64,000 nt of DNA from Ensifer adhaerens (lineage in GTDB: Bacteria > Pseudomonadota > Alphaproteobacteria > Rhizobiales > Rhizobiaceae), in contig NZ_CP118610.1 in assembly GCF_028993555.1 (NCBI RefSeq), positions 806,001 to 870,000 on the forward strand, read 5' to 3'. The notes below the pieces were generated by a model. It was not told the origin of the DNA. It searched no databases and saw only the letters and a list, made by a program, of their open reading frames with translations. A program made the translations under genes and the position numbers. Below are positions 1 to 8,904 of the stretch, piece by piece. Every line of letters starts with the position of its first letter. Positions within the stretch are counted from its first letter, which is position 1.

Positions 1-53
1 AGCAATGCTGCGCCGACGATGGCGGCGACAGGCAAAAAGTATGATCCGCGCAT
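1..53 (-). CDS. Start of an exported protein, probably lytic transglycosylase (partial)
   Basis: An ATG at 53 reads leftward off the window edge. The 17 visible codons give a short basic start followed by a hydrophobic stretch (MRGSYFLPVAAIVGAAL), which looks like the beginning of a Sec signal peptide. In Sinorhizobium a soluble lytic murein transglycosylase gene lies divergent to dapA. That neighbourhood, not the few residues visible, is the basis for the suggested identity. The gene is truncated by the window, so no catalytic domain can be checked. Confidence 0.4.
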   Translation of the reverse strand, partial: MRGSYFLPVAAIVGAAL

Positions 54-344
54 CAAGAGGCCGTGTTCCCCGTGTCTCACATTCAGCTGCCGCCGGATTG
101 TCTGAGGCAAGACTAGCGGCCAATATTGATCATGACAATCGCACCACGCCGCTCCGGGCCGATGGCTGGGCGGGATCATTGTACGAGCCAAACGTCAAGC
201 TTTTGCACGAAAACCGGCGTGAAATGCCGTGTCACGACGCTTGCCGCAGCCCCCTCACATGATTATGGTGCGGCAGTTTTTTAACCGTCGATTACGGCCA
301 AAGCATGAGTGCATTTTGCGTCTTTGCGCCGTCAGGAGTTGTGC
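54..344. promoter_or_regulatory. Divergent intergenic region before dapA
   Basis: About 290 bases separate the leftward exported-protein gene from dapA, so promoters for both must lie here. I see a CAGGAG ribosome binding site at about 332-337, well spaced before the dapA ATG at 345. A possible sigma-70 pair (CTTGCC near 239, TTATGG near 262) is only suggestive. No stable RNA is evident. Confidence 0.35.
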
Positions 345-1229
345 ATGTTCAAGGGTTCCATTCCCGCTCTCGTAACACCATTCACCGCCACCGGCGCGGT
401 GGATGCGGATGGTTTCGTCGCGCATGTGGAATGGCAGATAAAAGAAGGCAGCCATGGTCTCGTGCCGGTCGGCACCACCGGTGAGTCTCCGACCCTTTCC
501 CATGACGAGCACAAGAAAGTCGTCGAACTCTGCATCGAGGCGGCCGCCAAGCGGGTACCGGTGATCGCCGGCGCCGGCTCCAACAACACGACGGAAGCAG
601 TTGAGCTCGCCCAGCACGCCGAAAAGGCTGGTGCCGACGCGATCCTGGTGGTGACGCCCTACTACAACAAGCCGACGCAGAAGGGATTGATCGCCCACTA
701 TGCCGCGATCGCCGAAAGCGTGAAGCTGCCGATCGTCATCTACAACATTCCCGGCCGCTCCGTCGTGGACATGAGTGTCGAGACCATGGCGGCGCTCAGC
801 AAGGCCCATGCGAACATCATCGGCGTCAAGGACGCGACCGGAAAGATTGAGCGTGTATCCGAGCAGCGCATGGCTTGCGGCCCGGAATTCGTGCAGCTTT
901 CCGGCGAGGACGCCACCGCGCTCGGCTTCAACGCGCACGGTGGCGTCGGCTGCATTTCCGTCACGGCCAACGTCGCTCCGCGTCTTTGCGCCGAGTTCCA
1001 GGAAGCAACGCTTGCCGGTGACTACGCCAAGGCGCTCGACTACCAGGACAAGCTGATGCCGCTTCACAAGGCGATCTTCATGGAGCCGGGTCTCTGCGGC
1101 GCGAAATATGCACTGAACCGCCTTGGCCGGATGAGCCGTACCGTGCGTTCGCCGCTCTTGCCAACGCTGGAGCCGGCGACCGAAGCGGCAATCGACGCGG
1201 CGCTGAGGCATGCAGGATTGATGAACTGA
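345..1229 (+). CDS. dapA: 4-hydroxy-tetrahydrodipicolinate synthase
   Basis: DapA condenses pyruvate with aspartate semialdehyde, the first committed step to diaminopimelate and lysine, in the cytoplasm. The 294-residue product has the normal family length. The Schiff-base lysine is K162 in GVKDATGK, the catalytic tyrosine is Y133, and the GTTGE motif carries T44/T45. A longer reading frame begins at 309, but the ATG at 345 has a CAGGAG ribosome binding site and gives the conserved [13 protein letters not shown] start. The stop overlaps the smpB start (TGATG), so the two genes are probably translated together. Confidence 0.97.
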   Translation: MFKGSIPALVTPFTATGAVDADGFVAHVEWQIKEGSHGLVPVGTTGESPTLSHDEHKKVVELCIEAAAKRVPVIAGAGSNNTTEAVELAQHAEKAGADAILVVTPYYNKPTQKGLIAHYAAIAESVKLPIVIYNIPGRSVVDMSVETMAALSKAHANIIGVKDATGKIERVSEQRMACGPEFVQLSGEDATALGFNAHGGVGCISVTANVAPRLCAEFQEATLAGDYAKALDYQDKLMPLHKAIFMEPGLCGAKYALNRLGRMSRTVRSPLLPTLEPATEAAIDAALRHAGLMN

Positions 1230-1708
1230 TGGCACCCAAAGGAAGCCAGCGCACGGTCAACAAGGTTGTGGCGGAAAACCGAAAGGCCCGCTTCAACTAC
1301 GAGATCGTCGACACCTACGAGGCCGGCCTGGTTCTGACCGGCACCGAGGTCAAGTCGTTGCGTGAAGGCAAGGCCAACATTGCCGAATCCTATGCGACGG
1401 ATGAAGGCGGAGAGATCTGGCTGATCAACTCCTATTTGCCTGAATATCTGCAGGCGAACCGCTTCAACCATGAAACGCGACGCAGGCGGAAGCTGCTTTT
1501 GTCGAAGCGCGAAGTCAATCGTCTGCAGGGTGCGGTCAATCGCGAAGGCATGTCGCTGATCCCGCTGCGCATCTACTTCAACGAGCGCGGCCGGGCCAAG
1601 CTCGAACTGGCGCTCGGCAAGGGCAAGAAACTCCACGACAAGCGCGAGACCTCGAAAGAGCGCGATTGGAACCGGCAGAAGAACCGGCTGCTGAAGGATC
1701 GCGGCTAA
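1229..1708 (+). CDS. smpB: SsrA-binding protein SmpB
   Basis: SmpB binds tmRNA and delivers it to stalled ribosomes for trans-translation. The 159-residue product shows the conserved beta-barrel core: the [10 protein letters not shown] start, [13 protein letters not shown] at about 38-50, then a basic C-terminal tail ([15 protein letters not shown]) that acts in the decoding centre. The start codon overlaps the dapA stop by one base, which indicates co-transcription and translational coupling. The tmRNA gene itself was not found in this window. Confidence 0.97.
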   Translation: MAPKGSQRTVNKVVAENRKARFNYEIVDTYEAGLVLTGTEVKSLREGKANIAESYATDEGGEIWLINSYLPEYLQANRFNHETRRRRKLLLSKREVNRLQGAVNREGMSLIPLRIYFNERGRAKLELALGKGKKLHDKRETSKERDWNRQKNRLLKDRG

Positions 1709-1865
1709 GCGATCCTTGGTCGACCCGCATCAATGCCAATGACAACGACGGGCCGATGATGTGTGGACGGTCGCGCGCTGCCACCGCCTGCTCAGGTCAT
1801 TCAACAGTTCTCGAATTGCGACGCGCACTGCCGCCCTGAAGGGGCAGTTTCAAAGAGGTGCTGCC

Positions 1866-2447
1866 TTAGATTTCGACGGGGTCAGCCACCGGCTCGGCCG
1901 TGTGCCGCGGCGTGCGTTCGGAAGGCTCGCGGCCGATTTCGGCCCGCAGCGTGGCGAGGTCGATAAAGTGATCGGCCTGGCGACGAAGGTCGTCGGCGAT
2001 CATCGGCGGCTGGGTGGACATTGTTGATACGACCGAGACCTTGCGGCCCCTGCGCTGCAGCGCTTCGACGAGCGTGGTGAAGTCGCCGTCACCGGAGAAG
2101 ATGACGAGGTGATCGACGGTCTCGGACTGTTCCATCGCATCGATCGCCAGCTCGATATCCATGTTGCCCTTGATCTTGCGGCGACCGAGTGAGTCGGTGA
2201 ATTCTTTGGCTGGCTTCGTCACGACCTTGTAACCGTTATAGTCTAGCCAGTCGATCAGCGGGCGGATTGAAGAGTATTCCTGATCTTCAATGAGCGCAGT
2301 GTAGTAATAGGCGCGCAGCAAATAGCCGCGCTTCTGGAATGCCTTCAGGAGTTTGCGATAGTCGATGTCAAAGCCGAGACTCTTCGAGGCCGCGTACAGA
2401 TTGGCGCCGTCGATAAAGAGTGCGATTTTTTCGCGGGGGTCGAACAT
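1866..2447 (-). CDS. NYN domain (LabA/DUF88-like) protein, predicted PIN-fold RNase
   Basis: This 193-residue protein belongs to the LabA/DUF88 NYN group, which has a PIN-like nuclease fold. Acidic residues expected to bind metal are visible: D13 in FIDGANLY, D97 in GNMDIEL, and D120/D122 in FSGDGDF. The last 40 residues are polar and poorly conserved. It is convergent with smpB and divergent from rpoZ, with its own AT-rich upstream region. The family is conserved in Rhizobiales, but its target RNA is not known, so a role in RNA turnover is inference. Confidence 0.85.
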   Translation of the reverse strand: MFDPREKIALFIDGANLYAASKSLGFDIDYRKLLKAFQKRGYLLRAYYYTALIEDQEYSSIRPLIDWLDYNGYKVVTKPAKEFTDSLGRRKIKGNMDIELAIDAMEQSETVDHLVIFSGDGDFTTLVEALQRRGRKVSVVSTMSTQPPMIADDLRRQADHFIDLATLRAEIGREPSERTPRHTAEPVADPVEI

Positions 2448-2916
2448 CGTCTTTCCTTTTTCAATGCCGGCGCATCAAATGGCACCGCCGGCCGATACGC
2501 GAAAATAAGTCGTTTACATTAATAATTGCTGATATTGCAAATAATGTAGGCTTAGGCATTGCATTATTCCAGCCGGGTGCCGGCGAATATAGCTAGTTTT
2601 AGCAGTTGCTATAGGTCGTCCACACCCCTTGAAAGCCTTTTCTACCAGGCGTTTTCGCATCGTGGTTAACGATGCAACCAGAGTGTGTGACGAAAGGTTC
2701 TCCAGCCCCATTCCAATCGCATTTTATCACGATGTGTGACGTTACGTGAGCACCACTTGAAGGAAAAACTTGAACTTGTCTTGTTTTGATTGTATCCGGG
2801 CGGCTAATTCCAGAAATCGGAGCCGACGAGGCCGTCGCTAGACGGCCGTTCCGGTTTCGTGTCGTCAATCCGTGCAGCGGCGATGCCGCCGCGCTTCGAG
2901 CCCAAAAGGACAGGCA
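2448..2916. promoter_or_regulatory. Divergent intergenic region between NYN gene and rpoZ
   Basis: This 469-base region is AT-rich by local standards around 2500-2600. It holds an imperfect inverted repeat (TACATTA at 2516-2522 with TAATGTA near 2543) and a 7-bp hairpin GCATCGT/ACGATGC at 2657-2675. It must contain promoters for both flanking genes. A CTTGAA with a downstream T-rich spacer near 2768-2796 could serve rpoZ. I see no ORF with good coding character and no recognisable structured RNA. Confidence 0.35.
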
Positions 2917-3324
2917 ATGGCCCGCGTCACCGTCGAAGATTGCATCGACAAGGTCGATAACCGTTTCGAACTCGTTCTGCTTGCCAGCCACCGCGCGCGC
3001 CTGATTTCCCAGGGTGCCGCCATCACCATCGACCGCGACAACGACAAGAACCCGGTCGTTGCGCTGCGCGAGATCGCCGATGAGACGCTTTCTCCCGGCG
3101 ACCTCAAGGAAGATCTGATCCATTCGCTGCAGAAGCATGTTGAAGTGGACGAGCCCGAGCCCGATCCGGCCTCGCTGCTTCAGTCGGAAGCCGAAACCAC
3201 CTTCACCGAAGTTGCCGAAGACGAAGATCAGCCGGAGGCGATCACGTTCGACCGCATGTCGGAAGAAGAACTGCTGGCCGGCATCGAAGGTCTTGTACCG
3301 CCGGAAAAGAGCGACGACTACTGA
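2917..3324 (+). CDS. rpoZ: RNA polymerase omega subunit
   Basis: Omega is the small subunit that helps assemble beta-prime into RNA polymerase and forms part of a (p)ppGpp site. The 135-residue product starts [20 protein letters not shown], typical of alphaproteobacterial omega, and has an acidic C-terminal tail. The ATG at 2917 follows AAAGGACAGGCA and is preferred over an upstream in-frame ATG at 2872 that adds unconserved residues. It lies just before rel, the same pairing seen in many proteobacteria, but a strong terminator at 3365-3398 separates the two. Confidence 0.96.
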   Translation: MARVTVEDCIDKVDNRFELVLLASHRARLISQGAAITIDRDNDKNPVVALREIADETLSPGDLKEDLIHSLQKHVEVDEPEPDPASLLQSEAETTFTEVAEDEDQPEAITFDRMSEEELLAGIEGLVPPEKSDDY

Positions 3325-3364
3325 GATCCTTCGCGGAACGACCGTTCCTGCGTGTTTTCAAAGC

Positions 3365-3398
3365 AGTGCGCCACTCGTATGATTGGCGCACTTTTTTA
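3365..3398 (+). terminator. Rho-independent terminator after rpoZ
   Basis: A perfect 9-bp stem (AGTGCGCCA 3365-3373 with TGGCGCACT 3384-3392) closes a 10-base loop and is followed by six T residues. It lies 40 bases after the rpoZ stop and separates rpoZ from rel. Confidence 0.88.
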
Positions 3399-3483
3399 TT
3401 GATTTCTTCTGGGGCGATATGAGGAGAAGTGGACGCGGTTTTCCGCCCGCATCCCGCTCTGCCTTATGAGAAACGATCACGTT

Positions 3484-3513
3484 TATGATTTTAGGTCGTC
3501 TCGACCTAATCAT
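3484..3513. promoter_or_regulatory. Inverted repeat in the rel upstream region
   Basis: The core TTAGGTCG/CGACCTAA (3491-3498 and 3502-3509) is a perfect 8-bp inverted repeat around TCT. Flanking ATGATT and ATCAT extend it with a two-base bulge. No T-run follows, so it is not a standard terminator. It ends 25 bases before the rel start. It could be an operator or a 5' leader hairpin; no known regulator motif is recognised. Confidence 0.45.
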
Positions 3514-3537
3514 CCTGATCTAGAGGACCGCTAGCGA

Positions 3538-5763
3538 ATGATGCGCCAATACGAGCTCGTTGAGCGCGTGCAAAAATACAAGCCCGACGTCAATGAAGCC
3601 TTGCTGAACAAGGCCTACGTCTATGCGATGCAGAAGCATGGCCAGCAGAAGCGGGCAAGCGGCGATCCCTACATCTCTCATCCCCTGGAAGTGGCGGCGA
3701 TCCTGACGGAAATGCGGCTCGACGAGTCGACAATCGCGGTCGCGCTGCTCCACGATACGATCGAAGATACGACGGCGACTCGGCAGGAGATCGATGATCT
3801 CTTCGGCGAAGACATTGGTGCACTCGTCGAGGGGCTGACGAAGATCAAGAAGCTCGATCTCGTCACCAAGAAGGCCAAACAGGCCGAGAACCTGCGCAAA
3901 CTGCTGCTGGCGATCTCGGACGATGTGCGCGTGTTGCTGGTCAAGCTTGCTGACCGTCTGCACAACATGCGCACGCTCGACCACATGTCGGCGGAGAAGC
4001 GGGCCCGCATCTCCGAAGAAACGATGGATATCTATGCGCCGCTCGCTGGCCGCATGGGTATGCAGGACATGCGCGAGGAGCTCGAAAACCTCTCGTTCCG
4101 GCACATCAATCCGGAGGCTTTCGAGACGGTCACCAGGCGGCTGGAAGAACTTTCCCAGCGCAACGAAGGTCTGATCAAGAAGATCGAAGACGAATTGCGC
4201 GAGTTGCTTCAAGCTGAGGGCCTGAAGGCGGCACAGGTCAAGGGCCGGCAGAAGAAGCCCTATTCGGTCTTCCGCAAGATGCAGTCGAAGTCGCTGTCGT
4301 TCGAACAGCTCTCCGACGTCTGGGGTTTCCGCATCATCGTCGATGACATCCCGTCCTGCTATCGGGCACTCGGCATCGTCCACACCCGCTGGCGCGTCGT
4401 TCCCGGTCGCTTCAAGGACTACATCTCGACGCCGAAGCAGAACGACTACCAGTCGATCCACACGACGATCGTGGGGCCCTCGCGCCAGCGTATCGAGCTG
4501 CAGATCCGCACGCGGCGCATGAACGATATCGCCGAATACGGTATCGCGGCGCATTCGCTCTACAAGGATGGGGAGGGGAATTCGGCGGATCCGGCCCTGT
4601 CGCCGACGTCGAATGCCTATTCATGGCTGAGGCGCACGATCGAATCCCTGGCCGAGGGTGACAATCCCGAAGAGTTCCTCGAGCACACCAAGCTCGAGCT
4701 GTTTCAGGACCAGGTGTTCTGCTTCACGCCCAAGGGGCAGCTCATCGCGCTGCCGCGTGGCGCGACGCCGATCGACTTCGCCTACGCCGTACACACCAAT
4801 ATCGGCGACACTTGCGTTGGCGCCAAGATCAACGGCCGCATCATGCCGCTGGTAACGCGTCTCAACAATGGCGACGAGGTGGAGATCATCCGCTCGGGCA
4901 TTCAGGTGCCGCCGCCGGCCTGGGAAGAGATCGTCGTCACCGGCAAGGCGCGGTCGGCCATCCGTCGTGCCACGCGCGCCGCCATTCGCAAGCAATATGC
5001 CGGTCTCGGCTATCGCATTCTGGAACGCACCTTCGAGCGCGCCAGCAAGACGTTTTCGCGCGAAGCGTTGAAGCCGGCGCTGCATCGTCTCGGCCAGAAG
5101 GAAGTCGAAGACGCGATTGCCGCAGTCGGTCGCGGCGAACTCTCCTCGCTCGATGTCCTGCGCGCGGTCTTCCCTGACCACCAGGATGAGCGCGTGACGG
5201 TGAAGCCGAGCGCAGACGATGGCTGGTTCAACATGCGTAGCGCCGCCGGCATGGTGTTCAAGCTGCCGGGGCTTGGAAAGGACGCGAACGGCGCAGTCCA
5301 GGTCGAAGGGCCGGAAGCACTTCCAATCCGTGGTCTCTCCGGCAATGCCGAGGTGCATTTCAGCCCCGCCGGTGCCATTCCCGGCGACCGTATCGTCGGC
5401 ATCATGGAAAAGGACAAGGGCATCACCATCTATCCGATCCAGTCGCCGATCCTGCAGAAATTCGACGATGAACCGGAGCGCTGGATCGATGTGCGCTGGG
5501 ATCTGGATGAAGCCAACAGCAGCCGCTTCATGGCTCGCATCGCGATCAGCGCCTTGAACGAGCCGGGAACGCTGGCCGAAGTGGCCCAGGCGATAGCGAC
5601 CAGCGACGTCAATATCCGCTCACTATCGATGGGCCGCGTGGCGGCGGATTTCAGCGAGCTGCAGTTCGATCTCGAAGTCTGGGACCTGCGCCAGCTGAAC
5701 CACCTGATCACGCAGCTGAAGGAGCTGCCGAGCGTGTCGATGGTGAAGCGCCTGTTCGAATGA
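3538..5763 (+). CDS. rel: Bifunctional (p)ppGpp synthetase/hydrolase (RelA/SpoT, Rsh)
   Basis: This is the stringent-response enzyme that makes and degrades (p)ppGpp. The 741-residue product has the full long-RSH layout. An HD hydrolase domain carries HD at 72-73 and ED at 76-77. The synthetase domain at about 240-350 has GFRIIVDD and YISTPKQNDYQSIH. A TGS domain follows at about 385-445, and a C-terminal ACT domain at about 665-741. The intact HDxxED motif indicates a functional hydrolase, as expected for the single RSH of rhizobia. ATGs at 3538 and 3541 are adjacent; an AGAGGA site at about 3521 suits either. Confidence 0.96.
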   Translation: MMRQYELVERVQKYKPDVNEALLNKAYVYAMQKHGQQKRASGDPYISHPLEVAAILTEMRLDESTIAVALLHDTIEDTTATRQEIDDLFGEDIGALVEGLTKIKKLDLVTKKAKQAENLRKLLLAISDDVRVLLVKLADRLHNMRTLDHMSAEKRARISEETMDIYAPLAGRMGMQDMREELENLSFRHINPEAFETVTRRLEELSQRNEGLIKKIEDELRELLQAEGLKAAQVKGRQKKPYSVFRKMQSKSLSFEQLSDVWGFRIIVDDIPSCYRALGIVHTRWRVVPGRFKDYISTPKQNDYQSIHTTIVGPSRQRIELQIRTRRMNDIAEYGIAAHSLYKDGEGNSADPALSPTSNAYSWLRRTIESLAEGDNPEEFLEHTKLELFQDQVFCFTPKGQLIALPRGATPIDFAYAVHTNIGDTCVGAKINGRIMPLVTRLNNGDEVEIIRSGIQVPPPAWEEIVVTGKARSAIRRATRAAIRKQYAGLGYRILERTFERASKTFSREALKPALHRLGQKEVEDAIAAVGRGELSSLDVLRAVFPDHQDERVTVKPSADDGWFNMRSAAGMVFKLPGLGKDANGAVQVEGPEALPIRGLSGNAEVHFSPAGAIPGDRIVGIMEKDKGITIYPIQSPILQKFDDEPERWIDVRWDLDEANSSRFMARIAISALNEPGTLAEVAQAIATSDVNIRSLSMGRVAADFSELQFDLEVWDLRQLNHLITQLKELPSVSMVKRLFE

Positions 5764-5889
5764 GCCGATCGGCACGGCGGCCTGCAAAGCCGCGTGCCCG
5801 TTGGCGGATCTGTTCTGGATGTCGTTGCCTCAAAAATAGGCGCGAGGTGCATGGCAAAGCGGCAAGGCATGCGGTGATTGCATGGCTGC

Positions 5890-5919
5890 CGCCTTTTCCT
5901 GGAGCTGGTGGAAAAGGCG
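5890..5919 (+). terminator. Hairpin after rel, terminator-like
   Basis: A perfect 10-bp stem CGCCTTTTCC/GGAAAAGGCG encloses a 10-base loop. It lies 127 bases beyond the rel stop and 47 bases before the DUF3563 gene. It lacks a clean T-run, so it may be a weak terminator or a leader structure for the small gene. Confidence 0.4.
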
Positions 5920-5965
5920 TCTCTAAACTATCTTCTGTATCGGGAGGTAAACAAAGAGGTTTGCC

Positions 5966-6115
5966 ATGTTCAATCAGTTGAAGAAGATCACCCGCGCACT
6001 GCGCGTCCCCACTCAGGAAGAGCGCGAGCTCGCCTATCTCAATAGCTCGGTCGATCGCATCGATCTCGAGTACCGTCAGCGCCAGATCGATCGCGGCCTG
6101 TTCCGCAACTACTAA
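5966..6115 (+). CDS. DUF3563 family small protein
   Basis: A 49-residue ORF starts MFNQLKKITRAL and contains EERELAYLNSSVDRIDLEYRQ, ending in RGLFRNY. This matches the DUF3563 pattern of short alpha-helical rhizobial proteins with a conserved tyrosine/aspartate centre. It has a good ribosome binding site (AAGAGG at about 5953-5958) and is flanked by intergenic DNA on both sides, so it is probably its own transcription unit. The function of the family is unknown. Confidence 0.8.
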   Translation: MFNQLKKITRALRVPTQEERELAYLNSSVDRIDLEYRQRQIDRGLFRNY

Positions 6116-6304
6116 GTCGATCGCGTCCCGTCTTGAGGCGGGATGCTGAAGCCATGCGTTCGGTGAATGGCTCGCCTGCGACACGTGCGCGGCGCGCCGG
6201 CGGGTTGCAAGCGGGAGGCATGACGCCTATCTTGCGGCCAGCAGAAAGGCGGACGCGCCGTCTTGTGCCGGTCGACGGCTCCAAGATGCGGTCATGACGG
6301 CAGA

Positions 6305-6859
6305 ATGTTATTCAGACGCAGAAAACCGGTCACGATTTCCGAAAGGCTCCGCGCGCTCCTTTGGCCGCGCAAGGGCTTTCGGCGTGGTCCGCGGTATATC
6401 GCCCTGCGGATCCTGCGCCTCTCCTCGACGCCGCACTCCATTGCCGTTGGCGTGGCTGCCGGCGCGGCGTCGTCGTTTACGCCGTTCTTCGGCCTGCACA
6501 TCGTCATAGCCGTCGCTTTGGCCTTCGTCTTTTCGGGCAATCTGGTTGCCGCCGCGATCACCACCGCGCTTGCCAACCCGGTGACGATCCCGATGATCCT
6601 GACCGCGTCCTACGAACTCGGCACCGCCATCTTGGGCGTGGAAAGCGCACATGCCGCCAGCAGCGCCGACGTGATGCGCATGGTCGAGCACTTTGACCTT
6701 TCCGCTCTCTGGGGACCGGTCTTCAAGCCGATGCTGATCGGCTCCGTGCCGCTGGCCGCCGCCGGCGCGTTGATTTCCTATCTTGCAGCCTTCCACGCTG
6801 CTCGCATCTTTCAGAAGCGGCGCCGGGCGCGCACCAAAGACTTCGGACCTCCTTCATGA
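6305..6859 (+). CDS. DUF2062 domain integral membrane protein
   Basis: The 184-residue product has a basic N-terminus (MLFRRRKP) and the DUF2062 core [14 protein letters not shown]...FTPFFGLH, with about three to four membrane segments and a basic C-terminal tail. The family is of unknown biochemical function and is common in alphaproteobacteria. ATG 6305 is chosen because the family starts near MLFRR; an upstream in-frame ATG at 6263 adds an unrelated stretch. The stop overlaps the acpS ATG (ATGA), so it is translationally coupled to acpS. Confidence 0.85.
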   Translation: MLFRRRKPVTISERLRALLWPRKGFRRGPRYIALRILRLSSTPHSIAVGVAAGAASSFTPFFGLHIVIAVALAFVFSGNLVAAAITTALANPVTIPMILTASYELGTAILGVESAHAASSADVMRMVEHFDLSALWGPVFKPMLIGSVPLAAAGALISYLAAFHAARIFQKRRRARTKDFGPPS

Positions 6860-7275
6860 TCATAGGCATAGGTAGCGACCTGATCGACATCAGGCGGATC
6901 GAAAACTCGCTTTCTCGCTTCGGCGAGCGCTTCGTGCAGCGCTGTTTCACCGATGTCGAGATCGCCAAGTCCGATGGCCGGAAAAATAGGGCTGCGTCCT
7001 ACGCCAAGCGGTTCGCCGCCAAGGAAGCCTGTTCGAAGGCGCTGGGCACGGGTCTCGCGCAGGGCGTCTTCTGGAAGGACATGGGCGTCATCAATTTGCC
7101 CGGCGGTAAACCGACAATGAACCTTACCGGTGGTGCGGCGGAGCGTCTGGTGCAAATGCTGCCGCCCGGTCACCGGGCGGCCATTCACCTGACGATCACC
7201 GACGATTTTCCTCTGGCTCAAGCCTTCGTGATTATCGAAGCGCTGCCCGTTGCCCCGGTTGAGGGAACGGTTTAG
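6856..7275 (+). CDS. acpS: Holo-[acyl-carrier-protein] synthase
   Basis: AcpS transfers the 4'-phosphopantetheine arm of CoA to apo-ACP, enabling fatty acid synthesis. The 139-residue product begins [16 protein letters not shown], with the conserved metal-binding aspartate, and holds the second motif [14 protein letters not shown] at about 54-67. It overlaps the preceding DUF2062 gene by four bases and precedes lepB-rnc-era, as in other rhizobia. The 160-base gap before lepB suggests an additional promoter there. Confidence 0.95.
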   Translation: MIIGIGSDLIDIRRIENSLSRFGERFVQRCFTDVEIAKSDGRKNRAASYAKRFAAKEACSKALGTGLAQGVFWKDMGVINLPGGKPTMNLTGGAAERLVQMLPPGHRAAIHLTITDDFPLAQAFVIIEALPVAPVEGTV

Positions 7276-7436
7276 AGCATTCCGCTGGAAAACCCGGTCC
7301 GAGGCGATTGAAGGGCAGGCAATCTGCAGCATATGAGACCGGGGTGTACGCAGTTTGAAGGTGGGATCAAAACTGCGGAAGAAAGTTGAGAGCAAGCCCC
7401 GGTGAGGGCGTTGCCATGATAAAGGAAGACAAAAGC

Positions 7437-8180
7437 GTGGCAGAAAAGACAGAAGCGAAGCAGAGCGGTCTCTGGGAAAACGTGAAGGTCGTTATCCAGG
7501 CGCTGCTCCTGGCGGTGGTCATCCGTACCGTTCTCTTTCAGCCCTTCACCATTCCCTCGGGCTCGATGATGCCGACGCTGCTCGTCGGCGACTACATCTT
7601 CGTCAACAAGTTCGCCTACGGCTTCTCCAAGTATTCGCTGCCGCTTTCTCCCGATCTGTTCTCCGGCCGCATTTTCGCCAGCGAGCCGAAGCGTGGCGAC
7701 ATCGTCGTCTTCCGCTTCCCACCGAACCCCGACATCGACTACATCAAGCGCCTCGTCGGTCTGCCGGGTGATCGCGTCCAGGTGCGCAACAGCATCCTTT
7801 ACATCAACGACAAGCCCGTCGACCGCGTGCCGGACGGCGCCTTCCGCGCCGATGACCAGTACGACACCGGCGGCGACGTCCCGGTCTATCGCGAAACGAT
7901 GGACAATGGCGTGTCCTACGACACGCTCGACCAGTTCCCGGATTCGCGCGGCGACAACACCCGCGAATTCATCGTGCCCGAAGGCCACTATTTCATGATG
8001 GGCGACAACCGCGACAACTCGGCCGACAGCCGCTTCGACGTCGGCTTCGTCCCGGTCGAGAACCTGGTGGGCCGCGCCAGCATGATCTTCTTCTCTCTCG
8101 GCAATGACACCTCGTTCCGCGAAGTTTGGAAATGGCCGGCGAACCTGCGCTACGATCGTCTGTTCAAGGCGGTCGAATAA
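7437..8180 (+). CDS. lepB: Signal peptidase I
   Basis: LepB cleaves Sec and Tat signal peptides on the periplasmic face of the inner membrane. After one membrane anchor (about 14-34), the catalytic serine is S43 in PSGSMMPT and the general-base lysine is K104 in DYIKRLVGLPGD. Box E (MGDNRDNSADSR) follows near the C-terminus. I chose the GTG at 7437 because AAGGAAG lies 8 bases upstream, giving 247 residues. An in-frame ATG at 7416 would add seven residues. The stop overlaps the rnc start (TAATG), so the two are coupled. Confidence 0.94.
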   Translation: MAEKTEAKQSGLWENVKVVIQALLLAVVIRTVLFQPFTIPSGSMMPTLLVGDYIFVNKFAYGFSKYSLPLSPDLFSGRIFASEPKRGDIVVFRFPPNPDIDYIKRLVGLPGDRVQVRNSILYINDKPVDRVPDGAFRADDQYDTGGDVPVYRETMDNGVSYDTLDQFPDSRGDNTREFIVPEGHYFMMGDNRDNSADSRFDVGFVPVENLVGRASMIFFSLGNDTSFREVWKWPANLRYDRLFKAVE

Positions 8181-8896
8181 TGAAGTCGCGGTCGCTGAGC
8201 GCGGAGGATCGGGCAAAGCTCGAGACCGTGATTGGCTATCAGTTTGCTGAGAAGGAGCGCCTGGATCGGGCGCTCACCCATTCCAGCGCCCGTAGCGCCA
8301 AGGGCTCCAACTATCAGCGCCTGGAGTTCCTGGGCGACCGGGTTCTCGGGCTCTGCGTTGCCGAACTTCTGTTCCAGACGTTTCGCGATGCAAATGAAGG
8401 CGAGCTGTCGGTACGCCTGAACCAGCTCGTCAGTGCTGAGAGCTGCGCCAAGGTCGCCGACGATCTGGAACTGCACCAGTTCATCCGCACCGGTTCCGAC
8501 GTCAAGAAGATTACCGGCAAGGCGATGATGAATGTGCGCGCCGATGTGGTAGAGTCGCTCATCGCCGCCATCTACCTCGATGGCGGCCTTGAGGCTGCGC
8601 GCGGCTTCGTGCTGCGCCATTGGAAGGATAGGGCGGTCCGCGCTGACGGCGCCCGCCGCGATGCGAAGACCGAATTGCAGGAATGGGCGCATGCCAAGTT
8701 CGGCAGCGCACCGACATACAGGACTGACGATCGTTCCGGCCCGGACCATGATCCCCGCTTCACGGTAACCGTGGAGATATCGGGGGTTGCACCGGAGACC
8801 GGGATCGACAGGTCCAAGCGTGGCGCCGAGCAGATCGCTGCGATGAAATTGCTGGAACGCGAAGGCGTGTGGCGGAAGAATTCCGCCGGAAATTGA
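8180..8896 (+). CDS. rnc: Ribonuclease III
   Basis: RNase III cleaves double-stranded RNA in rRNA and mRNA processing. The 238-residue product has the signature RLEFLGDRVLGL at about 47-58, with catalytic acidic residues E49 and D53. A second acidic cluster (DVVESLIAAIYLDGG) follows, then a C-terminal double-stranded RNA-binding domain at about 165-235. The start at 8180 overlaps the lepB stop by one base and follows a GGTCG purine stretch. It lies in the conserved lepB-rnc-era order. Confidence 0.96.
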   Translation: MKSRSLSAEDRAKLETVIGYQFAEKERLDRALTHSSARSAKGSNYQRLEFLGDRVLGLCVAELLFQTFRDANEGELSVRLNQLVSAESCAKVADDLELHQFIRTGSDVKKITGKAMMNVRADVVESLIAAIYLDGGLEAARGFVLRHWKDRAVRADGARRDAKTELQEWAHAKFGSAPTYRTDDRSGPDHDPRFTVTVEISGVAPETGIDRSKRGAEQIAAMKLLEREGVWRKNSAGN

Positions 8897-8904
8897 CGGA
8901 AAAA

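Noticed and set aside
255..1235. A 326-codon open frame on the minus strand across dapA
   Set aside because: It is antisense to a clearly conserved dapA, has no recognisable domain, and is a product of high-GC codon bias.
1709..2916. tmRNA gene near smpB
   Set aside because: I looked for a tRNA-like end with a GTTCGA loop and CCA and a short tag ORF in both gaps and saw none.
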